Shown here: piece after piece, positions 45,227-54,213 of the stretch
How positions within the stretch are numbered: position 1 is the first letter of the stretch
Layout of the letters: every line of letters starts with the position of its first letter
NCBI GenBank assembly: GCA_035284745.1
Contig: JAYKIL010000012.1
Location: forward strand, 103,077-167,076
Source: JAYKJB01 sp035284745 [NCBI: Candidatus Sericytochromatia bacterium]
GTDB lineage: Bacteria; Cyanobacteriota; Sericytochromatia; S15B-MN24
Reading direction: 5' to 3'
Length of the DNA stretch: 64,000 nt
The notes under the pieces: generated by a model
Seen by the model: only the letters and a program-made list of their open reading frames with translations
Told to the model about the DNA's origin: nothing
The model's database searches: none
Translations under genes and position numbers: made by a program

Positions 45227-46570
45227 GTGAACAAAATATCAGCTACCCGTTTTGAAACATCCTCTCCAACGGCGCCCGAAACCATGGGGGTGGCGTTGCT
45301 GGGTTGTGGCACGGTGGGCTCCGGTGTCGCGGAACTCCTTCTTCGCGAGGACAAGCGCTACGCACACCGTGCGGGCCGCCCCGTCGAGCTGGTCGGTGTC
45401 GGAGTACGCGACCTCCAGCGAGCTCGCTCCATTCCCGAGGACCTCCTGACCACCGACCTGCCCAAACTGGTCGCAGACCCTCGCGTTCGGATCGTGGTCG
45501 AGGCACTGGGGGGCGTCGAGCCAGCATACTCTTTGATTATGTCAGCGATTGAGCAAGGTAAGCACGTCGTCACTGCGAATAAAGAGGTCATTGCCCGTTT
45601 CGGGCACACAATTTTTCCGGCCGCCCGCGCCCGCGGGGTGGCGGTTCATATCGAAGCCACGGTGGGGGGAGGAATCCCCATCATTAACGCGATGAAAAGC
45701 AGCCTTGCCGCCAACCGAATTCATCAAGTCGCCGGTATCATCAACGGAACCACCAACTACATCTTAACAGCCATGACCGCCCAAGGGACCAGTTTGCCCG
45801 AAGCCCTGGCAGAGGCACAACGGCTCGGATATGCTGAGGCGGACCCAACCGCCGACGTTGACGCCTTCGATGCCGCTTATAAAATCGCAATTCTGGCCTC
45901 CATATTTTTTGACCACCGGATTGCGATCGATGATGTGTATCGTGAGGGAATTGCCGATCTCACGCCTGCGGATATCGCTTATGCGCGAGAGTTGGGCTAT
46001 GTGGTGAAACTTTTGGGGGTCGCAAAACGGGAGTCTGCCGGCGCAACAGAAGTCCTTCAGGTGCGCGTGCATCCAGCCCTCATTCCACAACATCACCCAC
46101 TGGCCCCCATAGATGGCGTGATGAACGCCATCGCAGTCGCAGGAGACTCCGTGGGCGAAGTGATGTTTTCAGGTCCTGGAGCGGGTAAAATGGCGACCGC
46201 CAGTGCCGTCGTGGGTGACATCCTCGCGATCGCAGCGCAACCAGACACCCCGGCCCGTCTCCTCACGTGTCTCCACGACGGCATTGGAGACATCGATCCA
46301 ATTGACTCTGTCGTCACCAAGTTTTACATTCGCCTTCTCGCGCACGATGAACCCGGTGTCATTGGTATCATCGGCCAGGTCTGCGGACGCGCAGGGATCT
46401 CGATTCGCTCGATGGTGCAAAAAGGGGAACGGGACGGTCTGGCAGAAATTGTCTTGGTGACGCACCTTGTGAAGGAGGCGTCAATGCGACGTGCCTTGGC
46501 CGACCTCGGGAACCAACCGTCCATTCACTCGATAGGCTCCGTTATTCGCGTAGAGGACCTTGCGGCGTGA
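45227..46570 (+). CDS. hom: Homoserine dehydrogenase
   Basis: Reduces aspartate semialdehyde to homoserine for threonine and methionine synthesis. The 447-residue protein has the Rossmann site LLGCGTVGSGVAE, the catalytic core IINGTTNYILTAM and ADPTADVDAFDAAYK, and a C-terminal ACT domain (about 360-445; LLAHDEPGVIGIIGQVCGRA) for feedback control. The start GTG lies just after a -10 element; an ATG at 45284 is an unlikely alternative. It overlaps thrC as GTGA. Confidence 0.96.
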   Translation: MNKISATRFETSSPTAPETMGVALLGCGTVGSGVAELLLREDKRYAHRAGRPVELVGVGVRDLQRARSIPEDLLTTDLPKLVADPRVRIVVEALGGVEPAYSLIMSAIEQGKHVVTANKEVIARFGHTIFPAARARGVAVHIEATVGGGIPIINAMKSSLAANRIHQVAGIINGTTNYILTAMTAQGTSLPEALAEAQRLGYAEADPTADVDAFDAAYKIAILASIFFDHRIAIDDVYREGIADLTPADIAYARELGYVVKLLGVAKRESAGATEVLQVRVHPALIPQHHPLAPIDGVMNAIAVAGDSVGEVMFSGPGAGKMATASAVVGDILAIAAQPDTPARLLTCLHDGIGDIDPIDSVVTKFYIRLLAHDEPGVIGIIGQVCGRAGISIRSMVQKGERDGLAEIVLVTHLVKEASMRRALADLGNQPSIHSIGSVIRVEDLAA

Positions 46571-47685
46571 GCCATCAAATTCCTGCCACCCCGACGCATC
46601 GTGCGCTGCCCAAGGGCATGGCGCCCGCCTGTTGGCCGGGGTTACTTGAGCGCTATCGCGCGTTTTTGCCACTAGAGGCCAACAGCCCCATCGTCACGCT
46701 TCACGAAGGAAATACCCCGTTGGTCGCATCGGAGCGGATCCATCGGAGGTTGGGCTCCAACATTCGGCTGCATTTCAAACTAGAGGGGGCCAACCCAACA
46801 GGCTCATTCAAAGACCGCGGGATGACCATGGCTGTGAGTAAAGCAGTGGAAATGGGCAGTCAAGCTCTCATCTGCGCCTCTACAGGCAACACATCCGCTG
46901 CCATGGCTGCCTATGCCGCCAGGGCCGGGGTGCGATGCTTCATGTTGGTCCCGCACGGCTATGTGGCCATGGGGAAACTTGCGCAAGGTCTTCATTACGG
47001 AGCGCAAGTCATCTCAGTCGAAGGAAACTTCGACCAAGCCCTTTCGATCGTCCGGGAATTATCGGTCTCCTACCCCGTCACGCTGGTCAATTCTGTGAAC
47101 CCCTTCCGGATTGAGGGTCAGAAAACAGGTGCTTTTGAGGTTGTCGACCAACTCGGTGAAGCGCCGGACTTCCTCGCCATCCCCGTCGGAAACGCGGGTA
47201 ACATGACTGCATACTGGAGAGGCTTCCAGAATTACCGCGCCGCCGGATTGGCGAATAAAACGCCCGCGATGCTCGGGTACCAGGCGGCAGGGGCTGCACC
47301 GTTGGTGCTGGGACACACTGTTCCAAATCCCGAAACCATTGCCACGGCAATTCGCATCGGCAACCCTGCCAGCGGGCCGTTCGCGCTAGAAGCCCGGGAC
47401 GCCTCCGGGGGGGAAATTGCAGCGGTGACTGACGAAGAAATCTTACACGCCTATGACATGCTCGCGCGCGAGGAAGGCCTTTTTTGTGAACCAGCCTCTG
47501 CCGCGGGCCTCGCAGGATTGCTCACTCGGGCGCGTGTTCGCCCATTTCCAGAGGGCAGCACCATCGTTTGCATTCTGACGGGAAATGGCTTAAAAGACCC
47601 CCAAACAGCCATAGGGCGGGTTCCCGAAAGTGTCAAGCCCGTGCCGGCCGAGGTGTCCGCGATCGGTCGAATGCTTGCCCTGTAG
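46567..47685 (+). CDS. thrC: Threonine synthase
   Basis: Converts O-phosphohomoserine to threonine with PLP. The 372-residue protein has the PLP Lys in NPTGSFKDRGM, the phosphate loop GNAGNMTAYW and STGNTSAAMAAYAARAG. Length and order match the short bacterial form. The GTG start overlaps the hom stop (GTGA), so the two are coupled. Homoserine kinase (thrB), the intermediate step, is not in the window. Confidence 0.96.
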   Translation: MSHQIPATPTHRALPKGMAPACWPGLLERYRAFLPLEANSPIVTLHEGNTPLVASERIHRRLGSNIRLHFKLEGANPTGSFKDRGMTMAVSKAVEMGSQALICASTGNTSAAMAAYAARAGVRCFMLVPHGYVAMGKLAQGLHYGAQVISVEGNFDQALSIVRELSVSYPVTLVNSVNPFRIEGQKTGAFEVVDQLGEAPDFLAIPVGNAGNMTAYWRGFQNYRAAGLANKTPAMLGYQAAGAAPLVLGHTVPNPETIATAIRIGNPASGPFALEARDASGGEIAAVTDEEILHAYDMLAREEGLFCEPASAAGLAGLLTRARVRPFPEGSTIVCILTGNGLKDPQTAIGRVPESVKPVPAEVSAIGRMLAL

Positions 47686-47698
47686 CCATAAAAAGAAT

Positions 47699-48313
47699 CT
47701 AAAAACGGGAAAGCTGCGCCAATGCCATCCGCAACGTGTTCTCCATAGATTCTCCCGCCGAGATTTTCTCGAGAGCGTCGCTGGCTTCATTTTCCCCATA
47801 GCCCAAGGCCAGCAAAGCCAGCAGCGCTTCTTGCCTTGGGCCCTCGTCCGTGCTGGTGCGGTGGGCACTTTGGCTATCCAAAGAGGCGTTTCCAAGCTCC
47901 GATGGGCGCCATACATCAAGCTTTTCCCGCAACTCCAAGATGATTCTCTCAGCCGTCTTTTTCCCAACCCCCGGTGCCTGTGCGAGTCGGCGCGGCTCCT
48001 GGCCGACAACGGCAGCAACGACCTGAGGAACCGTCAATGCGGACAACACCCCCAGGGCTGTCTTCGCTCCAACGCCGGAAACCCCGTGGAGCATCAAGAA
48101 CAACTCCCGCTCCTCCGCACTGGGAAATGCGACCAACACCAGCGCATCTTCACGCACCAACAGGTGAGTAAAAACGCGCACTTCGCTGCCTATTCCAGGC
48201 AGAACGGCCATGTGCCGCGAGGAGATCAGGACCTGATAACCAACCCCCGCCACCTCAACGACGGCGCTGTCTTTTCCCACGTGGAGCAGAACCCCCACCA
48301 GCGAAGCGATCAT
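47699..48313 (-). CDS. ruvA: Holliday junction branch migration protein RuvA
   Basis: The DNA-junction-binding subunit of the RuvAB motor. The 204-residue protein has an OB domain (MIASLVGVLLHVGKDSAVVE), tandem helix-hairpin-helix motifs (LHGVSGVGAKTALGVLS and LAQAPGVGKKTAERIILEL) and a C-terminal RuvB-binding domain (about 155-204). Its ATG overlaps the ruvC stop as ATGA. ruvB does not follow; the next gene is the convergent thrC. Confidence 0.97.
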   Translation of the reverse strand: MIASLVGVLLHVGKDSAVVEVAGVGYQVLISSRHMAVLPGIGSEVRVFTHLLVREDALVLVAFPSAEERELFLMLHGVSGVGAKTALGVLSALTVPQVVAAVVGQEPRRLAQAPGVGKKTAERIILELREKLDVWRPSELGNASLDSQSAHRTSTDEGPRQEALLALLALGYGENEASDALEKISAGESMENTLRMALAQLSRF

Positions 48314-48822
48314 GCGACACCACCCCGCGCGAGCGTTAAATCCCCTTGCCCCTCAACAACGCGCCAATGTGTCACCGCGATGGCAAGAGCGTCGGCCGCA
48401 TCATCGGGTCGCGGAATGGTTGGCAAAGACAGTAAATCTCGCACGGCCTCCTGCACGTCAATTTTTTGCGCCTTGCCTGATCCGGTGAGGGTCATCTTTA
48501 CTTTGGCCGGAGAATACCCAAACACAGGAACACCTGCGTGGGCCGCAGCCAACAAGATGACGCCACGGGCTTGGGCCACGGGCATCGCGGTATTCACGTT
48601 CTTCAAAAAAAACAGTTCCTCCACAGCCATGACATCCGGCCGCCGCGATGCCAACAACTCTGTCATGTCGGCATAGGTAATCGCCAGTCGTTCAGGCGGG
48701 GTCAGATGCTTCTCAGTCTGAATGGTGCCGTACTGCGGCGAGTGGGGGGACTCGCCGTGCGCGAGGGCCAGGTAGCCAAATCCGACAGTGGCCGTCCCGG
48801 GGTCGATGCCTAGAATCAACAT
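48310..48822 (-). CDS. ruvC: Holliday junction resolvase RuvC
   Basis: The endonuclease that resolves Holliday junctions. The 170-residue protein starts MLILGIDPGTATVGFG. The acidic residues are in GIDPGT, AVEELFFLKN and PDDAADALAIA. The ATG at 48822 is right for the family although the open frame extends 57 codons further upstream. Coupled to ruvA by ATGA; DUF881 lies 22 bp upstream. Confidence 0.97.
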   Translation of the reverse strand: MLILGIDPGTATVGFGYLALAHGESPHSPQYGTIQTEKHLTPPERLAITYADMTELLASRRPDVMAVEELFFLKNVNTAMPVAQARGVILLAAAHAGVPVFGYSPAKVKMTLTGSGKAQKIDVQEAVRDLLSLPTIPRPDDAADALAIAVTHWRVVEGQGDLTLARGGVA

Positions 48823-48844
48823 AACGACCCCACTATAACACCAA

Positions 48845-49555
48845 CTAAAATGCGGGGGGAGGGCTGCGAAGCATGGATCGGGAGCTGGGTTGTGCGAAAC
48901 GCCAGGGAGACTTCCACTTATACCCCGCCACCTCCACCCGTTTGCGCGCCACCGCATCCACCGAAATCCCATAAAATTGGAGATACTCAACAACCCCGCC
49001 TCGGAGTCCTAACGTCGTTTTCATGTCTTCAGTAGGACCGATGGCGCGAATTTTATAAGGCCCTTTTACGGGGGTTTGGTTCACCATGATGTGCTGGCCT
49101 GCCGTCACCACCTCGCTCAACTCGGTGATCCGGTGTCCATTCAAAGAGATGGCTTCGCCTCCCCCTGTCCGTAATTCATTGATGATCTTGAGCAAATCCT
49201 CCGCGTGCACCACCGCAGAATTTCCTTCCGTCGGGCGACGTCCCCCTGTGCCCTCCGCCACGGTGACGATCAGCCCCGGGCCAACCAAAGCCGGATAGTC
49301 GTGACTTTGAGAGGCCGCCACCAGCGCCCCCGCAGGGCGAGAAGTGCCCGCTTTTGTCAGTTGTCCTTGCAACTCACGCACTTGCTCGCTGAGTTGTGAG
49401 TTCGCTTTTTCCGTGGTTTTCAAAAGAACCACCAAATCCTCAATGCGCCTTGAGGGCAACACCGAGCGCGAGGCCTCCTGCGAACGCCACTGCACCGCCA
49501 AGAGCAGGCCGGTAATAAGAGCGACGAAGGTCACAGGCAACAACCAGTTTTTCAC
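48845..49555 (-). CDS. DUF881 family membrane-anchored protein
   Basis: A 236-residue protein with one N-terminal membrane anchor (LLPVTFVALITGLLLAVQW) and a short coiled coil (about 38-70). A DUF881 domain (about 85-215) holds HAEDLLKIINELRTGGGEAI and the end YKWKSPWRFAQ. DUF881 proteins are often near cell-division genes in other bacteria, but their function is unknown. The GTG start has GAGG five bases upstream. Confidence 0.9.
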   Translation of the reverse strand: MKNWLLPVTFVALITGLLLAVQWRSQEASRSVLPSRRIEDLVVLLKTTEKANSQLSEQVRELQGQLTKAGTSRPAGALVAASQSHDYPALVGPGLIVTVAEGTGGRRPTEGNSAVVHAEDLLKIINELRTGGGEAISLNGHRITELSEVVTAGQHIMVNQTPVKGPYKIRAIGPTEDMKTTLGLRGGVVEYLQFYGISVDAVARKRVEVAGYKWKSPWRFAQPSSRSMLRSPPPAF

Positions 49556-49625
49556 GGCACCCTCGGAGCCAACGTGTCAGACGCCATCATTAGACTCATC
49601 TGAGCGCACGTTGTCCAGCCGCACT

Positions 49626-50471
49626 TTATTCCACGCGTTGGGAAATCCGTTTCACAAAGCGTTGGATACCTTCCTGCAAGCTCAACAGCGTCTGGGCATC
49701 CCGTATTTCTGGAGCAGATTCAGCGAGGCGCGAGAAGCTCTCACGCTCTGCCTCATCAATACCCCTTACAAGCGCTCCAAACCGAGGGCCCGCGAAAAAT
49801 TCGCCCCCCAAGCCCACAAAGGGAAGCCCTGAGTCAGATGCTCGACTGGCCACCGCCTGCAAAAACAGGGTCAAGGCCGTCGCACCAGCACCCAAAACGA
49901 CCTCTTGTTGCCGTATCCCCTGGCTCAGATAGCTGGGTGCCGACAATGACAACGTGATTTTCGAATCGCCTGCATTGACCAATTCTGTCGAGACAACCAC
50001 CGGTAATCCAGGAACCCCGATGGGCATCTCTATAGAAAAGCTTCCGTCGTAGAAAGTGACCGTCTCAAACAGGTGCCGACCGGTACGAGCATCTCGAACC
50101 CTGACAGGGGTTCCAATCACACGCCCTTCGCTCACGTTCGCCAAATTTTCCAAACCTGGATTGACCCGCGCGAAGCCCGTCAAACGAATGCGTTCCACCG
50201 AGTGAGAAAACGGGGTTGTTCCCGCAACCTCAGGCGGCGAATCGTGCTCCAACAATAAAGGAAAGAGAGGAACGGATGTATCCGCTGCGAGCGGCAAAGC
50301 CGAAGGCAAAACGCTGACGTTCGGCGTCAAAGGAAGAGAGGTGCGGCTCAATAACCCCTGGGAGGCTGGCAAGGGAAGAGAATTCGCATCGTGGATTGGG
50401 GAGGCCATCGTACAGCCCACCAGAAGAAGGCTGAGGCCTGCAGACAGAGGCAAGGCCACACGCTTCTTCAT
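49626..50471 (-). CDS. Lipoprotein of unknown function
   Basis: A 281-residue exported protein. The signal peptide ends in the lipobox LLVGC. A variable Pro/Leu/Ser-rich linker (about 25-90) leads to a beta-rich domain (about 90-190; RLTGFARVNPGLENLANVSE, then DARTGRHLFETVTFYDGSFS) that looks like a carboxypeptidase-regulatory or Ig-like fold. A helical end completes it. The ATG at 50471 (MKKRVALPLSAG) begins a natural signal peptide. It lies between the FecR and DUF881 genes. Confidence 0.8.
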   Translation of the reverse strand: MKKRVALPLSAGLSLLLVGCTMASPIHDANSLPLPASQGLLSRTSLPLTPNVSVLPSALPLAADTSVPLFPLLLEHDSPPEVAGTTPFSHSVERIRLTGFARVNPGLENLANVSEGRVIGTPVRVRDARTGRHLFETVTFYDGSFSIEMPIGVPGLPVVVSTELVNAGDSKITLSLSAPSYLSQGIRQQEVVLGAGATALTLFLQAVASRASDSGLPFVGLGGEFFAGPRFGALVRGIDEAERESFSRLAESAPEIRDAQTLLSLQEGIQRFVKRISQRVE

Positions 50472-50541
50472 CGGCCGTCCCACCGTAGGGCGTAACCTCG
50501 CCCTCCTTCGCCGTTGCCGCATCTCGTCAGGCTGTGTAAAA

Positions 50542-51504
50542 CTAGCGTTCGCCGAACGGAGAGGAACTCGCGAGCCCCGAAACCGTGCGATCTTGAGTAC
50601 TGGCTGCGGGGGCTGTCAGGGGCGCAGCGGACAAGGCCGCATCCACCGGACTGATTAAATTCAGACCGAGCAATCCCGCCCCAGCGTAAAGCGCCAGTTG
50701 GCGATTGCCAACGAAGACGCCATAGCCCCCGCTGCCCAACAGAGCAAATTCCGCTCCCAGATACAGCAACCCCCGAGGCATCTGCCCCGAATATACCTGT
50801 CCCAGTCCTGGCAAAAGGACCGATAGTCCTGCCGCCACCCAAGGGTTCGGAGTATCCGCCGCAGGGGCTGGCATCGGGGCCGCGCTGGAGACTTGCTCTG
50901 GCCCGAATCCACTGGCGAGGTCCTGTGCCATCGAACGGGATACGACGCTGAAGCGGGGTTCAGGGCTGCCTGAAGCGAAGATGACACTGCGCCCGGCCTC
51001 AATCAACATCGGGTTCTTGCCGCTATCGGACACCCGTACTGTCCCCGCAAGGACTGCCAAACGCCAGGCACCGCCTGCGCGTTCAATCACGGCCTCTGCG
51101 TCCGAAGCGGAAGCCCGTAAACTTCCGGCCATAAAATTGAGGGTTCCTTCCGGGGGGGCTACGAGCCGAACACGGCCCGTACGAACATTCAAAGCAAGAC
51201 CGTCCATATCGATGAAGCGAACGATAGAATTCTCACCCAACGCGGCACGGGCTCCGCTCGAGAAGACCGTTTCCGTGTATGACTCAGGCCCTGTCTTGAC
51301 GGTATCACCCCCGTGAATGGCAAGCCCCGTTCGGACATCCATCCACGTGGTGGCGGGCGCAATGGCCCCCCGCACACTTCCCCCTGAAAGAACGACGGTC
51401 GCCGTCTCAACCTCTTGGGCGAGCACGGGTGCCCCCGCGCTCATCAACACAGAAACAGCAGCGACACACGCAGCCCAACGGCGTAATTTCATAACGGACA
51501 ACAT
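50542..51504 (-). CDS. Exported FecR-domain protein with C-terminal membrane segments
   Basis: A 320-residue protein with a signal peptide (AACVAAVSVLMSAGAPVLAQ). A FecR-like beta domain (about 30-185) includes VFSSGARAALGENSIVRF and WRLAVLAGTVRVSDSG. The last part has two or three hydrophobic segments starting LLPGLGQVYSGQMPRGLLYL, a motif seen in small membrane domains of the TM2/DUF5683 sort. Function unknown. ATG 51504 is supported by GAGGGG nine bases upstream. Confidence 0.82.
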   Translation of the reverse strand: MLSVMKLRRWAACVAAVSVLMSAGAPVLAQEVETATVVLSGGSVRGAIAPATTWMDVRTGLAIHGGDTVKTGPESYTETVFSSGARAALGENSIVRFIDMDGLALNVRTGRVRLVAPPEGTLNFMAGSLRASASDAEAVIERAGGAWRLAVLAGTVRVSDSGKNPMLIEAGRSVIFASGSPEPRFSVVSRSMAQDLASGFGPEQVSSAAPMPAPAADTPNPWVAAGLSVLLPGLGQVYSGQMPRGLLYLGAEFALLGSGGYGVFVGNRQLALYAGAGLLGLNLISPVDAALSAAPLTAPAASTQDRTVSGLASSSPFGER

Positions 51505-51673
51505 AAAGCGCGACCCCTCATCGATCACCCCGCACGCATCACGCGCGAGGCATACCCTCAGTTACCTCGACACTTACGGCCTGCAGCTTGAAGGCCCGCT
51601 GGAAACATCCCGAAAGCACTCCAACAGAACGCCGCTGGGAGCCTGGCCTTACAGGAACTATCTCACGAAGAGA

Positions 51674-52891
51674 TTAGCGCCGACCTGTTGCAGCACGACG
51701 CTTTGCGACATCGGCTTTCAAAAGCGACTTCGCCTTTTCCAATTGCGTATCTTTGAGTTTCTTTACCTGGATGGGATCAGGGTTGCCGTTTTTGTCCACC
51801 TTTACCTTCGGCAACTCTACAACAACATCAGGAATTACGCCCTTTTTGTTGATATCGTGCCCCGCCGAGGTCAAATACTTCTGGGTGGTGATCGCGACCC
51901 CTGAGCCATCTGAGAGCGGATGAACCGTCTGAACCAACCCCTTGCCAAAAGTCTTCGTCCCCACGACAGTGGCCCGCTTGTTGTCTTGCAGTGCCCCTGC
52001 AAGGATCTCTGAAGCGCTGGCACTGCCCCCATCGACCAAAACAACCACTGGCAAACTCTTTTCCACCACCGTGCGGCCACTGGCGTTCAGTGATTGGCGA
52101 TCGCCTTCTCGATTCACAAGTTGAACAATGGGGCCGTCTTTGATGAACATCGAGCCAATGTCAACGGCATTCGGCAACAAACCGCCCGGATTGCCCCGCA
52201 GGTCGAGGATGATGCCGTCCTTCTTGTTGAAGCGTTGTAACGCTTGTTTCACCTCGTGCCCCGCCTCGTTACTCATGAAAGTAGAGAGACGAATGTAACC
52301 CACATTGCCCTCCATCTCCTCGATTTTCACGGCCTTGGTCACAATGTTGTCTCGCACAATCGGCGTCTTGATCGGCGAAGCCACCCCCTGACGCTTCAAG
52401 GTGAGCACCACCTTGGTGCCTCGCTGGCCACGAATCAAGGAGACGGCTTCAGCCTCCGCCATATGTTGGGTTGGTTTCCCATCGATCTCGAAAATATGGT
52501 CTCCTGCCTTCAGGCCTGCCCGAAAGGCCGGCGTATCCTCCATGGGCGCAATGACGGTCAATTTGCCATCCTTGATACCGATTTGGATGCCAATGCCCCC
52601 GAAGCTCCCCTGGCGTTCATCTTGCATGCTTTGAAAAGCCTTAGGATCCATAAATCGCGTGTACGGATCATCCAAAGAGCCCAGCATTCCTCTGATGGCG
52701 CCATAGACCAGTTCGTTGTCTTTAATCTCCCGCTCGACGTATTCACTCTTCAGAAGATCATAGACTTGCAAAAATGTCGCAAAGTTGGCCGATTCTGCTT
52801 TCACCTTTAAGGGCGTCGTCGCGACACCCAGGCCGTATGAGCCGAGCATCAAGGCCCCGACCAACGCATAGCTCGCCAACTTATTTTTCAT
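51674..52891 (-). CDS. ctpA: Carboxy-terminal processing protease (S41)
   Basis: A 405-residue periplasmic serine protease. After a membrane anchor or signal peptide (YALVGALMLGSYGLGVA), a PDZ domain lies at about 90-170 (GSFGGIGIQIGIKDGKLTVI). The peptidase core has LRGNPGGLLPNAV, the nucleophile Ser in DGGSASASEILAGAL, and the Lys in GTKTFGKGLVQTV, a Ser-Lys dyad. It trims C-termini of envelope proteins. The ATG at 52891 has GAGGA about nine bases upstream. It is followed by the FecR gene and preceded by the M23 gene. Confidence 0.96.
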   Translation of the reverse strand: MKNKLASYALVGALMLGSYGLGVATTPLKVKAESANFATFLQVYDLLKSEYVEREIKDNELVYGAIRGMLGSLDDPYTRFMDPKAFQSMQDERQGSFGGIGIQIGIKDGKLTVIAPMEDTPAFRAGLKAGDHIFEIDGKPTQHMAEAEAVSLIRGQRGTKVVLTLKRQGVASPIKTPIVRDNIVTKAVKIEEMEGNVGYIRLSTFMSNEAGHEVKQALQRFNKKDGIILDLRGNPGGLLPNAVDIGSMFIKDGPIVQLVNREGDRQSLNASGRTVVEKSLPVVVLVDGGSASASEILAGALQDNKRATVVGTKTFGKGLVQTVHPLSDGSGVAITTQKYLTSAGHDINKKGVIPDVVVELPKVKVDKNGNPDPIQVKKLKDTQLEKAKSLLKADVAKRRAATGRR

Positions 52892-53019
52892 GACCAAATT
52901 CCTCGAACCTCAGGCTTCTCGCATGGAATATACCGCCCGATGACCGCCACGTAACGCGAGTGCCAGACGCTTCAGCATACCGCGGACGTCGTTATTAGGC
53001 CACAAAGAAGCAGGTTTCA

Positions 53020-54213
53020 CTAGCGCAAAAAAGCCATCGGATTGATGGCTGCCCCGTTTCGTCTCACCTCAAAATGGAGGTGAGGCCCCGTGCTCATGCC
53101 CGTCGAACCGACATAGGCAATAATCTGTCCTTTCTTGACGCGAGAGCCCGAAGCAACCACGTAGCGAGAGGCGTGACCGAACAATGTGGTAATGTCACCG
53201 CCGTGGTCAATGATGACAACTTTTCCATAACCGCCGTACCACCCCGCATAAATGACCTCCCCATTATCGGGAGCATAGATGGGGGCGCCCATGGGAGCAC
53301 CAAAATCGATGCCGTGGTGATTTGTGTAGCGTCCCAGAATGGGGTGCATGCGGGAGCCGAACCCTGAGGTAATAACGCCCGCCACAGGCCACATAAAGCG
53401 CCCCGTTCCCATAAAGGGCCTGACCCAGCGCGGATTTTTTCGGCGTGCTGCCAACTCTTGCGCCCGGCGCTGGGCCATAATCCTCTGAATCATCGATGCG
53501 ATCGAGGCATTGTCTGCTTCGAGTTGAGCCACCACTTGCTCGGCGGCCTGTCGCTCATTTTTTATCTGATTCACCAGATGCTTCTGACCCCCCGTCAGAT
53601 CATGTAATTGCATTTTTTGGCTGCCTATCACCTCGGTAACACGGGCGATATTCTGCCGTTGCTGCGCAAATTGACGCTGCTGTTGATGAATCAATTGCCT
53701 GTTGCGCTCAAGATCTTCCAACATGCTGGCATCGTGCTGACTGATGCGCTTAAAAAAGTGATAGCGGGTCAAAAAGGTGGTCATGTCAGGCGCGGTGAGC
53801 AGGGCCTCCCAACCATCCACGGCCCGATTTTTGTAAATGCTGCGCAAGCGGGCCCCCGCCGCGCGTTGCTGCTGCGCGAAAGCAACACGCGCACGATTCA
53901 ATTGTTCTGCTGTCAATGACAATTTATATTCCGCACGGCGCAGCCGAAATTGACTGTCTTGAAGCTCGGTTGCCGCTTGCTCGAGCTTTTGCTGCAGAGT
54001 CGTTAACTCACGCACCGCTCGGTTTTCTTTTTGACGCAAAAGTTGTACACGCGCCCGGTGCGCCTGCAAACGTTGGTTCAATCGCTGCTGCTGGGATTGA
54101 AGGGCTCTTTGCTGTTTATCGAGAGAACCTGCTCCGGAGGCAGCCCCGGGGGAAAACGCCACGGTGAGCGCGAGAATTACACACGCGTGACATATGCGAA
54201 CCACGCTAGGCAT
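53020..54213 (-). CDS. EnvC/NlpD-like M23 murein hydrolase activator
   Basis: A 397-residue periplasmic protein with a signal peptide (CHACVILALTVAFSPGAASG). Long coiled coils (about 30-110 and 160-265) carry many Gln/Arg residues. A C-terminal LytM/M23 domain (about 285-397) holds HHGIDFG and PHLHFEV. The zinc-site His residues seem intact, so it may be an active endopeptidase or an amidase activator. The start ATG lies 8 bp inside the uvrC end and has GAGGTG seven bases upstream. Confidence 0.94.
   Translation of the reverse strand: MPSVVRICHACVILALTVAFSPGAASGAGSLDKQQRALQSQQQRLNQRLQAHRARVQLLRQKENRAVRELTTLQQKLEQAATELQDSQFRLRRAEYKLSLTAEQLNRARVAFAQQQRAAGARLRSIYKNRAVDGWEALLTAPDMTTFLTRYHFFKRISQHDASMLEDLERNRQLIHQQQRQFAQQRQNIARVTEVIGSQKMQLHDLTGGQKHLVNQIKNERQAAEQVVAQLEADNASIASMIQRIMAQRRAQELAARRKNPRWVRPFMGTGRFMWPVAGVITSGFGSRMHPILGRYTNHHGIDFGAPMGAPIYAPDNGEVIYAGWYGGYGKVVIIDHGGDITTLFGHASRYVVASGSRVKKGQIIAYVGSTGMSTGPHLHFEVRRNGAAINPMAFLR

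Noticed and set aside
52909-52977. A 22-codon minus-strand ORF between the M23 and ctpA genes
   Set aside because: No ribosome site and no recognisable signal; consistent with chance.
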